Counted from the first letter of the stretch, positions 37,108-47,586 are shown. The stretch is DNA of 64,000 nt from Lepas anatifera (GCA_034440635.1 JAOTON010001596.1:1147501-1211500), one strand, 5' to 3'. Numbers and translations: made by a program. The notes: generated by a model from the letters alone, not told the origin.

Positions 37108-37699
37108 CACACTACATCCCTCACGGGGCGTAATAAAATGAAAAAAGAAGAGAAAAAGAATACAGGTTCAGCACCATATATCACCACTAGTGGTACGGTT
37201 CTGAATGTAGAACAACGCATCTTTTGTGGCCTTTGTCTATGAGCACAGCGAAACGTGACGTAGCTGACCGTTCGCCAATGAAGGCTGCCATCCTTGGAGA
37301 CTATATCACCCATTATAGTCCTGCAGGTACCGCGGAGGAACACCTCTTGTTGGTCTGGCTGACCTCCGGTAAACTCTTGTGTACATACCTGGTTCTTAAT
37401 CGCTTCTCCCTTCGGCTAGCTCACTCTCGTGTGTTGAGTGCTCGCTGCCTTCCCCATCCACGGGAGTAGCCGTCTCGGGCTGGGACGACGCGCACGGTGA
37501 ACGACGAATTTCCCTGAGACGCGTGCCGGGACTGCCTCTAGCCTCCCGCCGAACATGGTCCCTGACCCCAAGGTCAGTTACATGCGCTCTCTGCGTCACC
37601 GCTGTCGGTGAATGAGCGTTCTTTGTGGGGTTGTTACGGTCTGGTTCCGTCGAGATATCAGGAACGGCCGCCTCGCGGTGTGATAGGTCCAGGCGGTAG

Positions 37700-40560
37700 C
37701 GCCTACGACCTATAGGTCCACTGCTGGCGGTAGCACCTACGACATGGGTCAAGGCACACCTTCTTGAAGCGTTGCGAGTCGCGGGTGACGACTTTCTGCC
37801 CACGGGATGCCGAGATTTGCGTTCTCCGCACCTTTTGCACCTGATAAGGTGCCGGGTCATACCACGGAGCTTTCTTAGTAGGCGTTTGGAGAAGGAGCAC
37901 GGTATCTCCAACTCCAATGTCATGTGGCCTGACCGTCGCCTTCTGGTCCTTGTAGAACTTTTGTGTGCGCTTGGAAGCGTCATGCTTGTCCTTGATGCGA
38001 CTGCCATGTGTTGGCCCATCTAGGTTCGGCAGTCTTACTTTGTAGGTGCGGTTAAATAGGACTTCTGCTGGTGCTCTACCAATACTGCTGTGGGGTGGCC
38101 CGGTACTGTCGTAGCAGCTTGTGCATTTCTTGCTCCGGGTTCTTCTGCTCAATGAAGGCAGTGTGCCAGGACTTCTTCAGTACTTTCATGAAATTTTCCG
38201 CCAGTCCGTTCGCTTCCGGGTCTTGTGGGGCTACCTTTCTGTGAGTGATGCCGGCCCAGCGCATGTACATGGAGAAGTCATGCCCGTTGAAAGGAGGGCC
38301 CCGTCTGTTTTCAACTGAGAATATCTTGTCCAGCAATGGTATCGCCTTCGCACCACTGGTGCTACTGGTTATCTCAATGACTGGATACCGAGAGTATTCG
38401 TCTATCACGACCAGAAGGTACTCCCCACTAGGCGTCGGTCCGTAGAAATCTGCATCCACGTGCTGCCACGGCCGGTCTGGGAGCTGAGACGGCTTGAGTG
38501 GGTCCCGCACTGGGCTCCGTGTAGAGGCCTGGCACCCCCGACAGCCAGACACCTTTTTCTCCACCCGCTTGTCCATGCAGCTGTTCGCATTTTACCACTC
38601 CTTGATGTCCTTCGTGTGCAAGATCAACCACGAGGGCCCGCAGACTCCCAGAGCCCGGATAAAGCTCCACATCCGGTATGTAGAGTCGATCCTGGCGCAG
38701 TATCACACCACGCGCGTACGTGAGCTCTTGAAGCACTAAACGGAAGGGTTGGAGGCCGTCCTCTTTGTCGATGCGTCCCCGCTGGATGCAGCGTATAAGC
38801 TTCTGGCTGACCGGGTCCTCTGCAGTAGCCTGCTGGACGGTCTTCAGATCGACCGCGTCTGGCAGGTCATCTGTGATGAGTGCACTTATGCATATCTCAT
38901 CCTCCGTTTCCAGATCCATCGCCTTAAGCGCCTGCTCCGCGTCAGTGTCCAGCGGGCACGGATGGCGTGACACAAAGTCACAGGGGTTAGACTTGCCCGG
39001 GATGTGGTGCAATGTGAAGGTATATTCCTGGACCTTCAGTCTGTGTCGCTCAACGCGATCGTTCCCGCGTCTTCCGTGGTTGTACACGGGCAGGAGGGGT
39101 CGATGGTCTGTGAAGCTCTCAAACTAGACTCCCAACAGGTAATGTCTGTGATAGTTGATGCCCCAAGCCTGGGCCAGCGACTCCTTCTCAAATTGAGAGT
39201 AGTTTCTTTCTGTTGCCGTCAGGGCTCTACTTCCATGATCAACCGGTACCCAGGTCCCATCCGGCAGCTCTTGAAAGACACTTGAGGCGATGCCCTCGTG
39301 TCCAGCCTCGGCGATGTGCTTGGTCGGCAGGCGAGGGTCAAATGCTCTCAGTGCGATGCAGGGGCGTAGCCAAGGGGGCAGCAGTGACAGCCGCCCCTCC
39401 TTGAGGGGCCCAAAGGGCCCCCTGAGGACACGAGCCGCGCGAAGCGCGGCTCACCCGAACTATGCTCTGTGGCCAAATTTGGCATTTTATACCTGACAGG
39501 GCCCTCTTAAGCCCTCTTCAGCACTCTATTCTGTAACAAGCAGGGCCCTTTTTACCCATCAGGGCCCTTTTGGCGCTGTCGCAGGGTCCCTTTTTCGAGG
39601 CGCTGCCCCTCCCTGAGCGAAATCCTGGCTACGCCCCTGGTGCGATGTCACTGGTCATCGCCTTGATGATCTCTTGATAGAATCTCTCACAGTCAGCAGA
39701 TCATTCAAATCTTCTACCCTTGTGGGTCAGCTCGCGAAGTGGTTTCGTGATCTGCGCGTATGCTCGCTCTGTGTCGAACATGAACTTAGCGTTGAACTGG
39801 CAGGCCTGCAGGAAGCTCTTCACATCATCGCTGGACTCAGGGCGCCCTGCTGTCGTAATGGCTGCCAGCTTGTTTGGGTCGGCGGACATGCCTGAACTCG
39901 AGAACACCCATCCGAACCAGGTGACGAACGTGGAGCCGAAGGTGCACTTCTCACGCCGCAGGGTCAGGCTGCACTCTTCTAGTCGGGTCAGGCACTTGTC
40001 GAAGTTAGACAGATGCTTTTCTGGTGTCTTCCCCAGACCAGGATGTTGTCGTGGATCGACACACAGCAGGGGAGTCCGTGGAGGGCCTGGCTGATGCGCT
40101 CATGAAACAGGTCGGGGGCTGGACTGGGCCCGAAGAAGAGTAACTTGAAGCGATGTAGCCCTTCATGTGTTCAGAAGGTGGAGATGGGTCTGGAGTTCTC
40201 CGCGAGCGCAACTTGATGAAATCCGTGCTGGAGGTCTATCTCCGTAAACCTGGTTGCTCCCTTCAGCTGGTGTCTCATCTCTTGGATCGTGATCACATGT
40301 TTTTTCGTGGTCTTGAGAGCCTTGTTTGCCGCCCGCATGTCAACATTCATGCGGATTTGGCCTAGTTCCTTTTTCTCTGTGATGACTACATTAGAGATCC
40401 ACTGAGAAGATTCGTTGGGCGGCACATCTTCAATCTTGTCGGACTGACGTAGTTCATTGAGGTGTTGGTTGAGGCGTTCTTGGTAGGCGAGGGGTATGCC
40501 TCTGTACGGAGCGGATACCGGGGTCACTTTTTCATCGATGTGGAAGTGCACCTCACAGAA
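37700..40560 (-). pseudogene. Decayed Ty3/Gypsy pol (RT, RNase H, integrase), minus strand
   Basis: Reading on the minus strand, reverse transcriptase blocks start near 40560: Y-R-G-I-P, then S-Q-W-I-S-N-V-V-I, then F-T-E-I-D-L-Q-H-G-F-H-Q. Across a frameshift near 40171 the catalytic block reads S-I-H-D-N-I-L-V (about 40045). The usual second Asp is Asn. The RT connection follows at 39700-39910. RNase H pieces (ATERNYSQ about 39210, TDHRPL about 39100, HIPGKSNP about 38990) follow. Integrase comes next: H-E-G-H-Q-G (about 38600), C-R-G-C (about 38545), the core (38080-38500) with A-N-G-L-A-E-N, and the C-terminal part to 37703. The D-N-G of the second integrase Asp is altered. There are multiple frameshifts and stops plus a MITE at 39359-39639. 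No gag, protease or LTR pair was seen. Confidence 0.85.
39359..39639. mobile_element. hAT-like MITE, 'CAGGGGCGTAGCC' family, copy 1 (281 bp)
   Basis: The perfect terminal inverted repeats 'caggggcgtagcca' and 'tggctacgcccctg' are flanked by an exact 8 bp direct repeat GTGCGATG (39351-39358 and 39640-39647). It splits the decayed Gypsy pol between the RT and RNase H parts, so it inserted after that element. A second copy in opposite orientation lies at 50057-50335. The exact TSD and TIRs make this one of the younger insertions. Confidence 0.92.
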
Positions 40561-40570
40561 ATAAATTTTT

Positions 40571-41010
40571 ACAAGGGCAAACCTTGTCAGACCCTTGTTT
40601 ACATGGAAAATTACTAAGGTAAAACGCAAAGCTTGTATGTTCAAAATCCGTGCCACGAAAACAAGGGAAATACAAGGGAAACCCATGTAGAACAATAGTA
40701 GAACCATAGTACGGCAAGGGTTGCTAGAAGACGTTGTACAAACCTTATAACTTAACTATGGTTAAGCTACATGGCAAAGACAATGGCTGACAACGTCCCC
40801 ACAAGCCCTCTACTAGGTCATGATTACCCCATAACAAGGGAAGAACAAAGCCTTGTGTCCGCCTTGTACGCAACCGTAGCCTTCCTACAAGAGCGTGACG
40901 AGATTAGAACCTTGCTTACACAACCGCTTTACCAGTGCGTAACGGGGTGGGAACAAGGGTGTTGCAAGGCTTCTTACAAGGGTAAAACGAGACTGAGATT
41001 ACGTTTTCAC
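40571..41010. repeat. ACAAGGG/CCTTGT-rich segment
   Basis: More than a dozen ACAAGG or CCTTGT hexamers occur in both orientations within about 440 bases, far denser than the flanks. It abuts the 5' end of the decayed Gypsy pol. No TIR or protein was recognised. It may be an independent repeat element made of short shuffled motifs. Confidence 0.6.
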
Positions 41011-41616
41011 AACAGCAGTAGATCCAGGACTTAATTTCGGGGGAAGCTTGGGCGCTCGAGCCTCCCCGCCATAGTGTCGGGACAGCATCCGACTACGCAT
41101 TTACTTTAGGCACTCTGACATTTCATGGTGTGGAAGGGGGCTTGAGCCCTCTTAGCTCCTCCCCCTTGTACCTACCTCTGCTTCAAAAGGAAATGTTCAG
41201 TCTCAAATTTCAACCCTTACAATAAGTCGCAAAGTCTGCCCCAGATGGGGAGGAGTTTTGTTGATTAAACATTCTTCAATAAATCGATACTGTTCGCTAG
41301 GCTAGCATTTTTCAATCCTAGCCATTAAAAAGGATTAGCAGCATTATATTTACTAGAGATGCTTGCCTCTCATATTTTGATCTTGTTTTAGCTTCTGTGC
41401 TTGTCCCAGTCCTTCTACCCCTGCCCTAAATTATAAGCAAACTTCGTTAAACCAGAGAAAATCCATCTGAAGACACCAACAAGATCATATTGGAACTCAC
41501 CCTATTTTTCGAACGGGCCCATAAGGCAAACACAATTAAGCTCTACCCCCTGCAGGTACCTAAGCCATATGATCAAATAGTTTGTGCTTGTAAGACACGA
41601 AAATAGGCCAACACAT

Positions 41617-41912
41617 GTCTGCCTCTCCTCCTAGGGGGACATGTGATTTGGGTGCTCGAAAGACCTCGTATACGCTACCTCTCCAAGTACATGAACGATC
41701 TCCTGGGGGGAGGGGTGGGAGAGAAGATTTAATTGCTCGGTAGGCCTAGTGTAAACACCTTTTTATAAAATGTGTACAGCCTTTAGGGGCAAAAGATTGT
41801 TTGGCCCTCCCTTCCAGCGCTATGGGGGGTATGGCCGGTTGTTGGGAGTATGGCCGGGTATGGCCGGTTGTTCCAGCGCTATTGTTTGGCCCCCTCCCTG
41901 CGTCCGCCAATG
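41617..41912 (+). repeat. Dispersed repeat family R1, copy 2
   Basis: Shares 'ctgcctct', 'cctctccaagtacatga', a 'ggcaaaagat' phrase and the right end 'ctgcgtccgccaatg' with 2033-2333, in the same order. It has a local internal duplication of 'ggtatggccggttgtt' near 41835-41875. Confidence 0.6.
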
Positions 41913-42073
41913 CCTGATCTATGACGCCCCCGTCTAGCCATTATTTTTCATTCTTACGTCGTCAAAGTCAGACTATATTTCGACACCGTCGCAATCGCGC
42001 GGTTGTACCACTTCACCTGCACTGTACACACAGTACCTAATGACATAATAACGCCATATAACCGGACTATATG

Positions 42074-42923
42074 TGTAGGGAGTGCAGGCGCTGTGGATCG
42101 CCTTCGACTGTGTAAAATTTGCACTTCTTGTCATTCGCGGAGATTCTTGCATCTCGGTGCGGAGCTATGTTTACCCCTAGACTTTTTAATCATTGTCGGC
42201 GCGTAGTACTTTATCAGAAATGTAAGTTAAATTTTGTACTGTTATTTACTTGTAGTTTAACACTCTTAAATTTATCTCGAGTATGATTTTAATTACTTTC
42301 CTGGCTTAGCGATGTGCGTCCGCAAACCAATGAGAGGCCGAGCCAGTTCCCGCGCTCAGCGCTGTGGCGCGAACCAGACAATGGGATCGGCGCCATTCCT
42401 GCCTTGGTTCTTGTGTAAACAGCATCGCGTCTGATCTCTAAACGGTAGGTTACTTGGTTACAGAGAAATTACATCGTTTCTCGCTGATTAACTGTTGGAT
42501 AAAGCTGTGTTGATTGGATTTCATCGTTGGTTAACCGGTTAAATATTTTTGCACGGTTTTTGGCTTGTGTATGGGCAAGTGTTCGCTATGGATGTTAGGG
42601 TTTCAGGGCGGGGAATTGTTTTTACTTAAAGTGTAATTAAAGTCAGCTACGGAAGTGATAACGCTGCCTGTGGGGCTTGCCTAGTTCTGACAGTGTTTCG
42701 TGTACAGGACGCGTCTTGATGTCGTGGTCTTGATATCGTCGTCTTGACATCTTCATCTTGGTCTTGTCGTCGCTTCGTCTTGTCATCTTTGGCATCTTTA
42801 CCCTCATTATTATCCAGTTCCGGGAATCATCCGTGCCTTCCGGATATGATGTCGGCTGTGTGTATGGGGAACAATACAACACTGCAAGTTTAGAGCTGCC
42901 GTATTCGAAGACCCCGGTCTACA
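42074..42923 (+). repeat. 5' LTR of the Gypsy element (850 bp)
   Basis: Starts 'tgtagggagtgcaggcg' and ends 'ccccggtctaca'. Matches 48944-49793 base for base as far as read. It should contain the promoter and polyadenylation signals, but no convincing TATA box was found. A CTTG/TCTTG-rich stretch (42715-42790) is notable. Confidence 0.95.
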
Positions 42924-42925
42924 TT

Positions 42926-42937
42926 TGGTGACAGCGG
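42926..42937 (+). promoter_or_regulatory. Primer-binding site
   Basis: 'tggtgacagcgg', two bases after the LTR end, begins with TGG, the complement of a tRNA 3' CCA. It would pair with a tRNA ending in ccgctgtcaCCA. I did not identify which tRNA. Confidence 0.75.
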
Positions 42938-43113
42938 AAACTCATCTTGGCAACGCCTATTCATATTCGATCGGCCAGTCATCGGGAATTGCCCGTCTAC
43001 CACCTCGCGTCATGAGCGGTGCTCTCCGGTCAGCGGTTGCCATGGCAACGTTGCGGCGACGTGGAACTTGCAATTATTTGTGTGGGGGCTGTGGGGACGG
43101 GCAGTGATGTGCT

Positions 43114-43445
43114 GAGGAGAGAGGGAGTCAGCAGAGTGCAGTGAGGAGAGGGAGTCAGCAGAGTGCAGTGAGGAGAGGGAGTCAGCAGAGTGCAGTGAGG
43201 AGAGGGAGTCAGCAGAGTGCAGTGAGGAGAGGGAGTCAGCAGAGTGCAGTGAGGAGGGAGAGGGAGTCAGCAGAGTGCAGCGAGGAGAGAGGGAGTCAGC
43301 AGAGTACAGCGAGGAGAGAGGAGTCAGCAGATTACAGCGAGGAGAGAGAGGGAGTCAGCAGAGTGCAGTGAGGGGAGAGGAGTCAGCAGAGTGCAGTGAG
43401 GAGGAAGTCAGTGCAGTGGGTAGAGAGGAGTCAGGCAGTGGTGTG
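43114..43445 (+). repeat. 27 bp tandem repeat in the Gypsy leader
   Basis: About a dozen copies of a purine-rich unit beginning 'gtgaggagagggagtcagca'. The first five or so are exact 27-mers. Later ones vary by multiples or near-multiples of 3. One frame (43141-43535) stays open throughout as a 9-residue RRGSQQSAV repeat. It lies between the primer-binding site and gag, where packaging or translation signals normally sit. Confidence 0.85.
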
Positions 43446-43810
43446 AGGGCACGCGAAGGTCAGGAACAGCAGAGGACGCTTCCTAGGTTTTCTCCGGTCG
43501 TGAGTACTTACCAGATATTGGACTTCAACGCTTAAAACTTTCTTGTGTCATTTTTTCTGTGTGTAGTTGGTCTTATTCTACATTTCACGTTGTGTGGGAG
43601 GTATTAGTGGGGGTTGGATTTAACCTAGATACAGCACCAAGCCAGGAATCTATATTTGGTCATGGTTCCAAATATAGCTAGGGTTTCAACGAGGGGGGAG
43701 GGGTTGCCGGTCGTGTAAGCTCGTGGGCGATCGGAGTGAGCCACTGTATGCCTCTGGTTGTTTTCTGAATTCGGGTTGAATTTAATTGTGAGTTGATATT
43801 TAACATAGTC

Positions 43811-44671
43811 ATGGCGCAGCCACCTCTGTCACTATCGTACCCCACGTTTTCGGGTTCAGGGTCTGTTACTAGATTTTTGGAGGATTTTAAGCTGTTCAGT
43901 TCACTTCAGAATGGGGATGAGTCAAAACAAGCTTCTCTTCTTCCCTTGTGTCTATCGGGTTTGGCCAGGGACGCCTACGACTGTTTATCAGAGGAGCAAA
44001 AGAAGGAGTTCAGTACAGCTTCAGAGGGATTAAGACAGACTTTCCCTTCCCGTGGCGTGGTTGAAGCTCAAGTGGCTTTAAGGGGCTTGAAGTTTATTCC
44101 GGGCACCGACTTGGAGGGATTTGTCATCCAATTGAAGCGACTTACCAGTCAGGCCTTTCCCGATGGTGATTCTCCAGGACTTCTGTTCAACTACTTCTTG
44201 CAGGCCATGCCAGCCACATTTCAAACGCGTCTAGTGTCTGAGGGGGTCACTACTTTTGAGGCAGCGGTTGCTTTAGTAAGGAACTTGTGTTGCGCGGAGA
44301 AATTGAACAGAGCTCAGACAGTCAGGCACGTGGATACAGAGACAGATCAGTTGCGCAAGCGTGTAGCGGAACTGGAGGGCAAACTAGCGAAGTTGGAGGG
44401 GCCGACATCGGGTAAAACGTGCTTCTGTTGTGGGAATCCAGGGCACCTCCGTTCAGTGTGTCGCCACCGGTTTGCAACTTGCTACCGGTGTGGGGCGGCC
44501 GGTCATTTGGCTCGTCAGTGCAAGGCGGGAAACAGCCCACGGGGTCCCGGTGCCAGCATCCCGCCGGTGAGACCCCACTTCACCCCGGGAATGTCTCGAC
44601 ACCCCGGTCCAGGGATGCCACCTCCTCGAGGGAACGCTCACAGTCAGGGGGAGCGGTCAGCACTCAGGTAA
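43811..44671 (+). CDS. Gypsy Gag (capsid-nucleocapsid), 286 aa
   Basis: Structural polyprotein that forms the retrotransposon particle. The ATG at 43811 opens with MAQPPLSL. Residues 1-165 form the helical capsid region typical of Ty3/Gypsy Gag, with an R-D-A-Y motif near residue 57. A coiled stretch (about 175-200) precedes two zinc knuckles of the C-x2-C-x4-H-x4-C type, at residues 204-217 and 224-237, which bind RNA. The tail is Pro/Gly-rich. It ends at TAA 44669-44671. The pol frame is already open from 44571, so gag and pol overlap by about 100 bases in a +1 relationship. The frame is intact, unlike pol. Confidence 0.95.
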   Translation: MAQPPLSLSYPTFSGSGSVTRFLEDFKLFSSLQNGDESKQASLLPLCLSGLARDAYDCLSEEQKKEFSTASEGLRQTFPSRGVVEAQVALRGLKFIPGTDLEGFVIQLKRLTSQAFPDGDSPGLLFNYFLQAMPATFQTRLVSEGVTTFEAAVALVRNLCCAEKLNRAQTVRHVDTETDQLRKRVAELEGKLAKLEGPTSGKTCFCCGNPGHLRSVCRHRFATCYRCGAAGHLARQCKAGNSPRGPGASIPPVRPHFTPGMSRHPGPGMPPPRGNAHSQGERSALR

Positions 44672-47189
44672 CACAGGCTCCGGTCCGTCAGACCCGAGGG
44701 GCAACCAGTCCCCAGTGAATGTCAATGCCATTCCGTTACGCAAGGACATGACTTTTGATGCGGTTTTGGGAGGGGCCAACTGCTCATGCTTACTCGATAC
44801 CGGTAGTGCCATTAATTTGGTGAGTAAATCTGTGTTTGATGTTCTCCCACATCCGCCCATTCTGCTCAAGACTTCGACACAAGCGAGGACAGCAACACAG
44901 GATCCTTTGCCTTTGTTAGGAAAAGCAAAAATTTCGCTTCAACTAGGAGGGCAGACTAAAGTGATTCCATTCTATATCACCAACGACATTGACATTCCCG
45001 TTCTTTTAGGATTAGAGTTTTTGTCGCAGTGTCCCTGTGTTGTAGACATTTCGGAAGGTCGATTAGTTCTCACTCCAACTCGTGCGGTTCGTTCAGTGTC
45101 TGCTTCCGTTATTTCGGTGGGCAAGGTAATGCTGCAGCGCGACGTTTCTGTTCCACCTGGACAAGAACTTGTTTTGCCCGGATTTGTACCCAATAATGAC
45201 GTTCATGGCCCGGCGATGTTTGAACCCACTTTGGATATTCCTGGTCTAGAGTTTGTTCCGGCTATGGTTAATGTCGAGGGACAGTCAGTACCTTTTGTTG
45301 TCAGAAACATCTCTTCTGATCATTTGACGCTACCTAAGCGGTCTGAGTTAGGTCAGCTGGAGGTAGGAGTGGCGGAGTGCCAACCTTCTTCTCATCTAAA
45401 ATCTCATTCGTGGCTGGATGAAGTTGACTTGTCATCAAGTGAGCTCTCTGAATCTCAAAAACAGGCTGTTCTTGAACTTCTGTCAAAATACGATTCAGTG
45501 CTGGATGGCAGGTTAGGTTTTACTGACCTTATAGAACATGAAATAGACACAGGTGATTGTTCCCCGATCAGGTCAGCAGCGCGCAGAATTCCTCCGTTTC
45601 TGCAGGACAAGGTCAAGGCTGAGTTGGACGACATGGTTGAGAAGGGAATTCTCGTGGAGACTTTCAGCTCTTGGGGGTCACCGATTTGTGTAGTCACTAA
45701 GAAAGATGGTCGGGTTAGAATTTGCGCCGATCTTCGTAAGGTTAATGCTGCCACGAAAGTTCCGTCGTTTCAGATTCCACGTATGGATTCAGTATTGGAT
45801 TCGCTAGGAGGTTGTAAACTGTTTTGTGTGCTAGATTTGAAACAATGCTACTTCCAAATCAAAGTTGCAGACAAAGACGTGCCGAAAACTACAATTGTTA
45901 CTCCTTTTGGGACGTATGCGCATGTCAGGTGTCCACTCGGTGCTTCAGGAGCTCCGGCTACGTGCGCCAGGCTACTCGATCTGGTCCTAAGAGGTCTCCC
46001 ACCCGCCACAGCTTTCAACTTTTTTGATGATCTCATCTTAGGTGCAGAGACATTCGACGAACTTTCCGAGAAGTTGGATCTCGTTCTTGACCGGTTGCAG
46101 CAGGCTGGGTTGTCGATCAACTTAAAGAAGTGCTCCTTGTTCCAAAAGAGTGTGAAATTCTTGGGACACATCATCTCCGAGGAAGGAGTTGCCGTGGATC
46201 CTGAGAAAGTTGAGAAGGTTCGCAATTGGCCGATTCCGCGTACTGCGCGTCAGCTGCATTCGTTCTTGGGTTTGGCTAGCTTCATGCGCAAACATATCAA
46301 GGATTACGCTCTCATTGCGGCCCCATTGATGAAGCTGTTGCACAAAGACGTAAAGTTTCAGTGGTCCGAGGAGGCCCAGCTCGCTTTTGACAGACTCCGC
46401 CGAGCACTTTCAGAGGCACCTGTGCTCACAGTCCCAGATTTTAGTCCCGACGCTGGATCCTTTATTTTGGAGACGGACGCTTCCCTTGAGTCAGCTGGCG
46501 CTGTTTTAAAACAGCAAGTGGGCGAGGAAGAGAAAGTCATAGCGTATGGTAGTCAAAAATTTTCCAAGGCACAGTCAAACTACGGGGCAACAAAGCGAGA
46601 ACTTTTGGCAGTGGTTTTATTTGTTCAGAAGTTTTCTCCTTACCTGTTGGGTCGGAAGTTCATCGTGAGAACTGATCATGCCAGCCTTCAGTGGCTTCTG
46701 AATTTTAAAAATCCCTGTGGCATGCTCGCACGTTGGTTTGAAATTTTGGCTCAGTTTAGCTTCACAATTGAGCACACGCCTGGTCGTGAGCACGTCGTAC
46801 CTGATGCCCTCAGTCGTCGGCCTCCAGATGTGGCTGACAAAGCGTGCCAGACAGATGACACTGCTCACACTTTTCGTGTCACCGCGTCAGACTGGTCCAC
46901 CAGTTACATCAGAGCAGAACAAGAGAAGGACCCAGACATTTCTGAGGTCACCAGACACCTGTCAGCAGGTCGCAAACCAAAGAAAAAAGAACTTTTGAGC
47001 TCCAGTGCCAGCAAATTCCTTTCTCAGTGGTCCCGCCTACGACTGTTAGAGGGTATTTTGTACCGGCTTTATCGCCGCAAACCGTTCGACTCGGATCAGC
47101 TTCAGATCGTTTTTGCCAAGTGCACTGACATCAGGTGCTTTGACATCGCTTCATTCTGGCCCTGCCGGTGGCCATTTCGCTGCAGATAA
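44571..47189 (+). CDS. Gypsy Pol, N-terminal part: protease, reverse transcriptase, RNase H
   Basis: The frame opens after a TGA at 44568 and has no ATG before the protease, so it is expected to be made as a Gag-Pol fusion by +1 shifting. Numbering from 44715: protease LLDTG (residues 26-30). RT has P-I-C-V-V-T-K-K-D-G and L-D-L-K-Q-C-Y-F, with the catalytic F-F-D-D, Asp 438-439 (46026-46031). RNase H has E-T-D-A-S (about 585), A-T-K-R-E-L and R-T-D-H-A-S. H-T-P-G-R-E and P-D-A-L-S-R-R (about 700) end RNase H. These are in Ty3/Gypsy order. The frame then runs into the integrase zinc-binding region and terminates at 47189 because of a frame disruption near 47135-47150. All catalytic residues seen are present. 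Confidence 0.95.
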   Translation, partial: DPTSPRECLDTPVQGCHLLEGTLTVRGSGQHSGNTGSGPSDPRGNQSPVNVNAIPLRKDMTFDAVLGGANCSCLLDTGSAINLVSKSVFDVLPHPPILLKTSTQARTATQDPLPLLGKAKISLQLGGQTKVIPFYITNDIDIPVLLGLEFLSQCPCVVDISEGRLVLTPTRAVRSVSASVISVGKVMLQRDVSVPPGQELVLPGFVPNNDVHGPAMFEPTLDIPGLEFVPAMVNVEGQSVPFVVRNISSDHLTLPKRSELGQLEVGVAECQPSSHLKSHSWLDEVDLSSSELSESQKQAVLELLSKYDSVLDGRLGFTDLIEHEIDTGDCSPIRSAARRIPPFLQDKVKAELDDMVEKGILVETFSSWGSPICVVTKKDGRVRICADLRKVNAATKVPSFQIPRMDSVLDSLGGCKLFCVLDLKQCYFQIKVADKDVPKTTIVTPFGTYAHVRCPLGASGAPATCARLLDLVLRGLPPATAFNFFDDLILGAETFDELSEKLDLVLDRLQQAGLSINLKKCSLFQKSVKFLGHIISEEGVAVDPEKVEKVRNWPIPRTARQLHSFLGLASFMRKHIKDYALIAAPLMKLLHKDVKFQWSEEAQLAFDRLRRALSEAPVLTVPDFSPDAGSFILETDASLESAGAVLKQQVGEEEKVIAYGSQKFSKAQSNYGATKRELLAVVLFVQKFSPYLLGRKFIVRTDHASLQWLLNFKNPCGMLARWFEILAQFSFTIEHTPGREHVVPDALSRRPPDVADKACQTDDTAHTFRVTASDWSTSYIRAEQEKDPDISEVTRHLSAGRKPKKKELLSSSASKFLSQWSRLRLLEGILYRLYRRKPFDSDQLQIVFAKCTDIRCFDIASFWPCRWPFRCR

Positions 47190-47586
47190 ATTATTTGAGC
47201 AGGTTCGATTGAGGTTTTGGTGGCCTTGCATGTTGGCTGAGATTGTCAAATTTTGTAAAAGTTGCCCGAACTGCGGTTCCCGGAACGCACCGGTTCCCGC
47301 ACCCAGAGCGTCTATGGGAGCGTTGTTGGCATCGGAGCCGCTAGATGTTGTTGGTTTGGATATTTTGTCGTCATTGCCAGTGACACCTAGTGGTCACAAG
47401 CACATTCTCGTCGTCGTGGACCATCACTCTCGCTGGGTAGAGGCATATCCTCTTAAAACTCAGGAAGCGACTGAGGTTGCCACCGTGTTTGTCCGCGAGT
47501 TTGTCTCGAGATTCGGCTGTCCGAGGCGTATACATTCTGATAGAGGAGGGAATTTCATAGGGGGAAGTCATGACAACAACATGTAA
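47136..47586 (+). pseudogene. Gypsy integrase, zinc-binding and first core part (frame-disrupted)
   Basis: Continues Pol in the next frame. The zinc-binding H-H-C-C domain shows H-S-G-P-A-G-G-H and C-K-S-C-P-N-C. The catalytic core begins with V-G-L-D-I (first Asp, about 47352) and has S-D-R-G-G-N-F (second Asp, about 47540). The frame stops at TAA 47584-47586, just after an apparent single extra base around 47568-47570. The frame changes at both ends in the same direction, each compatible with a one-base insertion. Confidence 0.9.

Noticed and set aside
38460..39127. Plus-strand frames across the decayed Gypsy
   Set aside because: They are antisense to clear RNase H and integrase blocks on the minus strand.
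43114..43445. CRISPR-like array
   Set aside because: The repeat is contiguous without unique spacers and lies inside an LTR retrotransposon of an animal genome.
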